Translations under genes and position numbers: made by a program
Notes under the pieces: generated by a model
What the model was told of the DNA's origin: nothing
What the model saw: only the letters and a program-made list of their open reading frames with translations
The model's database searches: none
Part shown: in pieces, positions 58,843 through 64,000 of the stretch
Layout: each line of letters begins with the position of its first letter
How positions within the stretch are numbered: position 1 is the stretch's first letter
DNA from: Solidesulfovibrio sp.
Lineage (GTDB): Bacteria; Desulfobacterota; Desulfovibrionia; Desulfovibrionales; Desulfovibrionaceae
NCBI RefSeq assembly: GCF_038562415.1
Contig: NZ_JBCFBA010000012.1
Span: 1-64,000 of the forward strand
Length of the DNA: 64,000 bases
Direction of reading: 5' to 3'

Positions 58843-60387
58843 CTAGACCAGGGCGCGCCAGGCGATCTTGCCGCCGGGCGTGCGCGGCAGGGCGTCGCGG
58901 ATCTCGATCACGCGCGGCATCTTCATGCGGTGCAGACGGGCGGACAGGAACCGGCGCAGCCCGCCAGACGTGAGCGCGGCCCCCTCGCGCGGCACCACCA
59001 CCGCCTTGGCCACCTCGCCGCGCAGCTCGTCGGACACGGGCACCACGATGCATTCGGCCACGTCCGGATGGGCCCGCAGCGCCTCCTCGATCTCCACGGG
59101 AAAGACCTTCATGCCGCCGACCTTGAGCAGCATGCTCTGCCGGCCGGCGAAGAAATAGGAGCCGTCGGCCTCCCGGCGCACCACATCGCCCGTGCGGAAC
59201 CGGCCGCCGTAGAGCCGGAATTCCGGCCTGGCCTCCTCGCCGAAATACCCCGGGCACACCCCCGGCCCGGAAATGACCAGTTCGCCGGGTTCGCCGACCG
59301 CCGCCTCGCCGCCGTCCTCGCGCACCACCCGCACCGTGTAGCCGGCCACCGGCCGGCCCAGCCGGCACGGCGCGTGGGTGTCGCCCGGCCGGTTGGCCAG
59401 GGCCACCCCCGTGGTCTCGGTGGAACCCCACACCGGCAGGATGCGCGCACCGAACCGCGCCGCCAAGCCGCGGGCCAGGGCCGCAGGCACGTGCATGCCC
59501 CCGGATTCGGCCACGCGCACCGTCCCCAGGGGATTGCCCGCCCCGGCCGGCAGGCGCAGCAGCGTTTCGTAAATGGCGGCCACGGCCATCAGCGCCGTCA
59601 CCTTGTGGCGGGCGCAGGCCTCGGCCACGGCCCGAGCCGAAATCCGGTCGCACAGTACCATGGGGCCGCCGAGACAAAGCGGTCGCAGCAGCGTTTCGTG
59701 CGGATGGACGAACACCGGCATCAGGCACAGGTGGACGTCATCGGGAAGGAGGCCAAAAGCGGCCACGCTGGCCTCGGTGTTGGCCAGGAGGTTGCCGAGG
59801 GTGGTCACGGCCCCCTTGGGCGCGCCCGTGGTGCCGGAGGTGAAATTCAAATAGACCGGAGCGTCGGGCGCGACCTCGGGCAAGGCAGCCGGAAACGGCC
59901 CGGCGGCCAGATCGTCGAGATGGAGTCGGCCGTTCGTGGCCGGCCCGTCCATGATCAGCACGGTGAACGGCGTGGTGCCGGGATACAGCGCTTCCAGGGC
60001 AGGGACGAATTCCGCGGCCAAACAGACCACCACCGGGCGCAGCCGGTTGAGGATGTCGCGGACGACCGCCGGCGGCTGGTTGGGGTCCACCGGGAAAAAC
60101 ACCCCGCCGGCGGCCGAGGCGCCCAGGAAGGCGGTTACGGCCGCCGGGGTCTTGCGCCCGTAGACGGCCAGCCGCTGCCCCGGCCCAAGCCCGAGGGCCA
60201 TCAGCGAACCGGCCAGCCGGGCCGCGCGTTCGGCCAGTTCGGCCCGGCGTACGATGGCTTCCCCAGCCAGGATGGCCGCGCCGCCCGGGCCGGCCTCGGC
60301 CACGGTGCGCAACAGGTCGTAGAGTCCGCCCGGCCGGGCGCGGCTGGCGATCAGCGGCAAAACAGGTTGTTCTTCTTTTCCGGTCAT
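58843..60387 (-). CDS. AMP-forming acyl-CoA synthetase/ligase family enzyme
   Basis: 514 aa. Adenylate-forming motifs in order: 'YLNFTSGTTGAPKGAV' (P-loop), 'LPVWGSTETTGVAL', 'YGGRFRTGDVV', 'GRQSMLLKVGGMKVFPVEIEEAL' and 'LPRTPGGKIAWR' with the catalytic lysine. It activates an acid as acyl-AMP, then passes it to CoA or a carrier. No carrier protein gene is adjacent. In a sugar locus it may supply acyl groups for sugar N-acylation. A decayed copy is at 5797-6107. Confidence 0.9.
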   Translation of the reverse strand: MTGKEEQPVLPLIASRARPGGLYDLLRTVAEAGPGGAAILAGEAIVRRAELAERAARLAGSLMALGLGPGQRLAVYGRKTPAAVTAFLGASAAGGVFFPVDPNQPPAVVRDILNRLRPVVVCLAAEFVPALEALYPGTTPFTVLIMDGPATNGRLHLDDLAAGPFPAALPEVAPDAPVYLNFTSGTTGAPKGAVTTLGNLLANTEASVAAFGLLPDDVHLCLMPVFVHPHETLLRPLCLGGPMVLCDRISARAVAEACARHKVTALMAVAAIYETLLRLPAGAGNPLGTVRVAESGGMHVPAALARGLAARFGARILPVWGSTETTGVALANRPGDTHAPCRLGRPVAGYTVRVVREDGGEAAVGEPGELVISGPGVCPGYFGEEARPEFRLYGGRFRTGDVVRREADGSYFFAGRQSMLLKVGGMKVFPVEIEEALRAHPDVAECIVVPVSDELRGEVAKAVVVPREGAALTSGGLRRFLSARLHRMKMPRVIEIRDALPRTPGGKIAWRALV

Positions 60388-60446
60388 GCTTCAGGATACG
60401 TCATCGGCGAGCTTTTTGGCAAGACATCCGAGAGGTTGCGTGGTGA

Positions 60447-60473
60447 TTGCCGACCGGATCGTTCCGGTATAAA
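60447..60473 (+). promoter_or_regulatory. possible promoter of the small exported protein gene
   Basis: TTGCCG (60447-60452) and TATAAA (60468-60473) are 15 bases apart, tighter than ideal. A CCGGA-TCGT-TCCGG inverted repeat (60454-60467) fills the spacer. Start of transcription near 60480, about 66 bases before the ATG. Confidence 0.42.
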
Positions 60474-60545
60474 GGCAATGCGTCCCTGGCGGCGCGCGCC
60501 CGCCGGGCGGCTTTTTTCCCACATGAAACGTCGCGCGGAGACGAC

Positions 60546-60887
60546 ATGAAGACGGTGCGTTTGGCCTGTGCGGCGGCGGTGATTCTGACGATCTGGCTGG
60601 TTGCGGCCGCCTCGGCCCGTGCGGCCACTCCCGACGAAGACCTCAAGCCCATCAAAACCGGCGTGAGCATCACCGGCGTGGTGGAGGAAGACTACACCGA
60701 CGGCTTGCTTTTGACCACCGACGAGGGGGTCAGCTATCTGGTGCTCACCCCGGAAGAGATCACCCTGGAAACGGAAGAGGCGTTCCACAAAAAATTCAGG
60801 GGCCGGGAAGTCACGCTGACGGGCAATGTCTACCGTGACGAGGACGGTTCGCTCAGCCTCTTCGTGACCACGCTCCCCACGCCATGA
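60546..60887 (+). CDS. small exported protein of unknown function, OB-fold-like
   Basis: 113 aa with GGAGACGAC before the ATG. Signal peptide: basic MKTVR, hydrophobic core, cleavage after ASARA near residue 26. The mature part 'GVSITGVVEEDYTDGLLLTTDEGVSYLVLTPEEITLE...GREVTLTGNVYRDEDGSLSLFV' is a short acidic beta-barrel-like sequence with alternating strands, as in OB-fold periplasmic proteins. No cysteine. It is isolated between two minus-strand genes and has its own promoter candidate. Confidence 0.75.
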   Translation: MKTVRLACAAAVILTIWLVAAASARAATPDEDLKPIKTGVSITGVVEEDYTDGLLLTTDEGVSYLVLTPEEITLETEEAFHKKFRGREVTLTGNVYRDEDGSLSLFVTTLPTP

Positions 60888-60911
60888 CGCAACGGCGGGC
60901 CGGCGGCGCGG

Positions 60912-61829
60912 TCAGGATGTGGCCCGGACTTCCAGGAGGTGCCACCAGCCGGGATCGGCGCGCACCACCGCGGCGTACCGGTCCAGCAGCTCCCGGGTCA
61001 GGGCCATGGTCGCCGTGTTCCTGTCGCCGCCCGGCACGGGCAGCGGCGCTTCCAGACGCAGCCGGTAGGGAGCCTCGCGGCCCGGCACCAGCCAGGCCGG
61101 ACACAGGGCCGCGTCCCCGGCCAGGGCCAGCCTGGCCGGCCCCAGGGGCACGGACAAGGGACCGCCGGGAAAATCGAAGGTGGCGTGGCGACCGAAGGCC
61201 GGTTGCCCCGGCGCGTCGTCCATGGTGGTCATGAGCACGCCCCCGGCGCGCAGGTGGGCCAGGGCCTCCCGGCCCCCCGGCCCCGGGGCCACGATGCGGG
61301 CCGGGATGCGCCCCTCGTAGCGCCGGCGCAGGCGCAGGGCCACCCGACGGCCGACAAACGACAGGCCGGCGTCGTTTAAAAAGCCGATCTGGAGCATGGG
61401 GTAGCCCAACACGCCCAGGGCGGCCAGCGGCAATTGCGTCGGCCCGAAATGCCCGATGGGCAACACCACGCCCCGCCCGGCGGCAAGCGCCGCATCAAGG
61501 TGTTCCCGCCCCCGGATTTCCAGCACCTGGCCGATGTTTTCCCGGGTCAGCCGGGGAAACAGGAAGATGGACAGCTGGTTGGCATAGTGGGTCTCGAAGG
61601 CGGCCAGGGCCTGGGCCTGTCGCTCCACCGGGGAAAGCCCGGGCGAAACGCGCCCCACGGCGGCCAGGAGCCTGGCCTGCCGCCCCGGCGCAACGGCGGC
61701 GTGAGCCCGGCCGAGGCCGCGCAGGAAGGCGAAGCCCCGGCGCGGCGCCAGCCGCTCCACGAAAAGGCGCAGGGGATACCAGACCACCAGCCGCAGCAGG
61801 TCGCGCCCCGGGCTTTCCGTCACGCGCAT
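60912..61829 (-). CDS. LpxL/HtrB-like acyltransferase with altered active-site residue
   Basis: 305 aa from the ATG one base after the upstream stop. An LPLAT-fold lipid A acyltransferase: N-terminal amphipathic/hydrophobic stretch 'LLRLVVWYPLRLFVERLAP', then 'GRGVVLPIGHFGPTQLPLAALG' holding the H-x4-acid motif region, and 'GGVLMTTMDDAPGQP', 'FPGGPLSVPLGPARLAL'. At the acid position after His127 there is Gln132 rather than Asp/Glu, so classical catalysis is uncertain. Coupled to two radical SAM genes, it may work on a modified lipid. Confidence 0.8.
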   Translation of the reverse strand: MRVTESPGRDLLRLVVWYPLRLFVERLAPRRGFAFLRGLGRAHAAVAPGRQARLLAAVGRVSPGLSPVERQAQALAAFETHYANQLSIFLFPRLTRENIGQVLEIRGREHLDAALAAGRGVVLPIGHFGPTQLPLAALGVLGYPMLQIGFLNDAGLSFVGRRVALRLRRRYEGRIPARIVAPGPGGREALAHLRAGGVLMTTMDDAPGQPAFGRHATFDFPGGPLSVPLGPARLALAGDAALCPAWLVPGREAPYRLRLEAPLPVPGGDRNTATMALTRELLDRYAAVVRADPGWWHLLEVRATS

Positions 61830-61830
61830 G

Positions 61831-63114
61831 CTATTTGCCTCTGGCCTTGAGGAACATGTCAAAAAATTTTTCTATATAGGCTGTTCTTTTTTGGCCGTAG
61901 CGCACCGGTTCGAGCAGGTCGTCGCCCGGGGCGATTCTTCCTTCGCGCCCGGCCAGTTCGGCCAGGGCGGTATGGGGCTCGACGCGCAGGGTGCTCAGCT
62001 CGAAATGCGCCCGCCGGCCCATCTGCCGCCGCGCCCGCAGGATGAAGCCGAGCATGGCCAGGGCCTGGCCCAGGCTCTGGCCGGGCGGGTTCTTGAAGAA
62101 GTTGTAGCTGACGTCGAAACAGCCCATGTCGCGCACCAGGGCGTAGCCGGCGTCGATCTCGGCCCGGGTCACGGCCTTGCCCAGGGCGCGCAGGGCGGTG
62201 TCGCCGTAGGCGTCCGGGGAGAAGATGACCGTGTCGCAGCCGGCGTCGCGGGCCAGTTCCAGCAATTCCCGGGTCAGCCCCCGCTCGGTGAACCAGGCCG
62301 ACCAGGCCATGGTCAGCCCCCGGTCGATCATGGCCCGCATGACCGCCGCCGCGTGCTCGGCCGGGGCGTTGAAGACCGAATCGAGAAAGGTGAAGCGCGT
62401 GAGCCCCAAGGCTTGCAGGCCGGCCAGTTCCGCAGCCACGCGCCCGGGGGCCTTGCGGCGGTAGGCGCGGCCATTGAGAAATCCATACGGGCAGTAGAGG
62501 CAGGCAAAGGCGCAGCCCCGCTTGGTCTCGACGCCCACCCCAAAGGGCACGGCCGCGTAGGGGGCCAGGGGCAGGACGGCGAAATCCGGCGCGGGCAGAT
62601 CGGTGAAATCGGCCTTGGCCGCCGGTCCGGAAAAAAGGACGCGTCCCCCTTCCCGGCGGTAGACCGAGGGCACGGCGGCCACGTCGCCGCCCGACCCGGC
62701 CAGGGCGGCGACCAAGGCGGCGAAGGTTGCCTCGCCTTCCAGGTACACGCCGTAATCGATGGCCGGATAGCGGTCCATGAGCGGCCCGGCGAACATGGAA
62801 AAACCCGCGCCGCCGACGATGAGCGGCCCGGAAAATTCCCGGCGCGCCGTGTCCAGCACCGCCGCGAAGGGCGGCAGATAGGACACGGACCGGCGCGTGT
62901 TGGTGGAATCGATGTTGCGCAGCGACACCCCGACCGCCTCGGGCCGGAACTCCCGGATCCGCGCGGCCAGCCCGCCCAGGGGATCGGCGGCCGTGTTGGG
63001 GTCGAAACAGGTCACCGCGTGGCCGGCCAGGGAGGCGGCCAGGCAGGCCAGGCCCACCGGATAGACCGGCGGCCCGTCGCCGCCCAGCCAGGATTGGACG
63101 AGCAGGACCTTCAC
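61831..63114 (-). CDS. B12-binding-domain radical SAM protein
   Basis: 427 aa from a GTG overlapping the upstream stop (GTGA). Cobalamin-type N-terminal domain ('VKVLLVQSWLGGDGPPVYPVGLACLAASLAGH', 'LIVGGAGFSMFAG', 'DYGVYLEGEAT') and radical SAM core with 'VETKRGCAFACLYCPYG' (Cys201, 205, 208), 'FTFLDSVFNAP' and 'DTVIFSPDAYGD'. It is of a different subgroup from its neighbour upstream. Genes on both sides suggest a lipid or sugar-lipid methylation or rearrangement. Confidence 0.87.
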   Translation of the reverse strand: MKVLLVQSWLGGDGPPVYPVGLACLAASLAGHAVTCFDPNTAADPLGGLAARIREFRPEAVGVSLRNIDSTNTRRSVSYLPPFAAVLDTARREFSGPLIVGGAGFSMFAGPLMDRYPAIDYGVYLEGEATFAALVAALAGSGGDVAAVPSVYRREGGRVLFSGPAAKADFTDLPAPDFAVLPLAPYAAVPFGVGVETKRGCAFACLYCPYGFLNGRAYRRKAPGRVAAELAGLQALGLTRFTFLDSVFNAPAEHAAAVMRAMIDRGLTMAWSAWFTERGLTRELLELARDAGCDTVIFSPDAYGDTALRALGKAVTRAEIDAGYALVRDMGCFDVSYNFFKNPPGQSLGQALAMLGFILRARRQMGRRAHFELSTLRVEPHTALAELAGREGRIAPGDDLLEPVRYGQKRTAYIEKFFDMFLKARGK

Positions 63115-64000
63115 GTCGGGCGCCCCAGCAGGCGTTTCAGGAACCGCCTGGCCGGCCCGGCCACGGCGAAGGCCAGCCGCCACAAGGGTTCCAGGGCCTT
63201 GGCCCCGAGCGCCCGCGCCACGGGGCCGGCGGCGCACAGGGTCAGCAGGGGCGCGGGAAACCGGCCGCCCTTGGCGAGAAGAATCAGGAAATTGACGTAG
63301 TCCGGCCGGCGCATGGTGTAGCTTTTGGTGTACACGTCGCGACGCTCGTCGGTGAGAAGGCCGTCGGCGGCGGCCATGGCCGCGAGCTTGGTGCCGGGAT
63401 AGAGCACCAGGGAAAAGGGCTGGAGCCGAAAGGGTTTCGGGATTTTGGCGATGAAGCGCACGGATTCGAGTCGGTCGTCGAGGGTCTCGTAGGGCGTATC
63501 CAGGATGAAATCGTAGCTCGGCGGCAACAGCCGGTCCTTGTACCCGTTGATGACGGCCATGGCGGCCAGCATTTTTTCGTTGCCCATGGCCTGGCGGTTA
63601 AACAGCGCCTGGATGCGCGGCGAGCCCGTCTGCACGCCCATCTGCAAATAGACCAGGCCGGCGTCCACCAGCGCGTCCAGCTTGTCCCGGGCGATCGTGG
63701 CCGGGCTGCCCAGGCAGCTAAACGGCAGGCCGACACGGGCCTTGTACTGGCGGCAGAACTCCCGGATGTCGCCCAGGGGCCTGGCGAAAAAGGCGTCGTC
63801 GGAAATCCAGACGTAGCCGATAAAGGGCATAGCCGCCCGGGCCGCCTCCAATTCGGCCATGACGTGGGCAACGCTTCGCCAGCGCAAATAGCCCTTGGCG
63901 CCGTAGAGGGACTTGATGGCGTCGTTGACGCAGTAGGCGCAGCGGTGCGGGCAGCCTCGGCCGGTCATGGTCTGATAGCCCACGCGACCGAGCAGCCGCG
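63111..64000 (-). CDS. B12-type radical SAM protein, N-terminus outside the window
   Basis: The frame is open to the window edge. The visible part begins just before 'GYQTMTGRGCPHRCAYC' (the Cx3Cx2C site) and runs through 'WISDDAFFARPLGDIREFC', 'VYLQMGVQTGSPRI' and 'LPPSYDFILDTPYETLDDRLESV' to a C-terminal basic helix. It aligns along its whole length with the protein at 16628-18226, so a B12-binding N-terminal domain is expected beyond the edge. First of the three-gene run with the other radical SAM and the LpxL-like gene. Confidence 0.87.
   Translation of the reverse strand, partial: RLLGRVGYQTMTGRGCPHRCAYCVNDAIKSLYGAKGYLRWRSVAHVMAELEAARAAMPFIGYVWISDDAFFARPLGDIREFCRQYKARVGLPFSCLGSPATIARDKLDALVDAGLVYLQMGVQTGSPRIQALFNRQAMGNEKMLAAMAVINGYKDRLLPPSYDFILDTPYETLDDRLESVRFIAKIPKPFRLQPFSLVLYPGTKLAAMAAADGLLTDERRDVYTKSYTMRRPDYVNFLILLAKGGRFPAPLLTLCAAGPVARALGAKALEPLWRLAFAVAGPARRFLKRLLGRPT

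Noticed and set aside
58531-60549. 672-codon plus-strand frame opposite the AMP-forming ligase
   Set aside because: Antisense to an intact gene with all family motifs; the translated product is rich in His, Gly and Arg with no domains.

Overview
The window is a GC-rich (roughly 70% by eye) bacterial chromosome segment given over almost entirely to surface-glycan biosynthesis. It holds about 60 protein genes: sugar-nucleotide enzymes, glycosyltransferases, methyltransferases, radical SAM proteins and lipid/sugar acyltransferases. No RNA gene, insertion sequence or CRISPR array was seen. GTG starts and ATGA/GTGA stop-start overlaps are common. A MucR/Ros-type regulator, TIGR04372-like and DUF115-like glycan proteins, ADP-heptose genes and several B12-type radical SAM proteins would suit a Gram-negative sulfate reducer of the Desulfovibrio group. 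That assignment is inference, not proof.

Layout. (1) 1-5793 (+): oxidoreductase tail, radical SAM/SPASM protein, a 31-codon ORF, a glycosyltransferase-like protein and a methyltransferase; the last two share a C-terminal repeat module. (2) 5797-7204: remnant of an AMP-forming ligase, then an AT-richer stretch with palindromes but no supported gene. (3) 7205-16689 (+): small secreted protein with its own promoter and terminator, a YhcH/NanQ-like protein, a CMP-sugar synthetase, a GmhA-like isomerase, a 2-hydroxyacid dehydrogenase, an IMPase-like phosphatase, a methyltransferase, an oxidoreductase, a secreted repeat protein and a DUF115-GT2 fusion. (4) 16628-27864 (-): radical SAM, GT4, hldE, hldD, a PAPS-reductase-family protein, the mucR-like regulator, GT4, GT2 and another B12 radical SAM. 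(5) 28126-44284 (+): EF-hand lipoprotein, then a tight run of fifteen genes beginning with a NeuB-family synthase and a reversed HldE-like nucleotidyltransferase-kinase, through a split transketolase, to a final glycosyltransferase. (6) 44354-52050 (-): pseudaminic-acid-type genes (pseF, pseG, pseI-like, acyltransferase) interleaved with a split phosphonopyruvate-decarboxylase-like enzyme and an Fe-alcohol dehydrogenase. (7) 52219-57618 (+): ATP-grasp ligase, GH57-like protein, pseB, pseC. (8) 57619-64000: sialidase-like protein, the intact AMP-forming ligase, a small exported protein, an LpxL/HtrB-like acyltransferase and two more B12 radical SAM proteins.

How they work together. pseB and pseC (+) and pseG, pseI and pseF (-) diverge from one intergenic region and together give nearly the whole CMP-pseudaminate route; a GNAT-type pseH is absent, and a left-handed beta-helix acyltransferase may stand in. 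A second, separate set (a NeuB homologue at 28500 and a CMP-sugar synthetase at 8306) suggests another nonulosonate-like sugar. hldE/hldD and the GmhA-like isomerase give most of an ADP-heptose route. The least familiar part is the 28500-44284 operon, which looks like a self-contained pathway for an unidentified activated sugar and its transfer. The split decarboxylase plus Fe-ADH without a PEP mutase is the second unusual feature.
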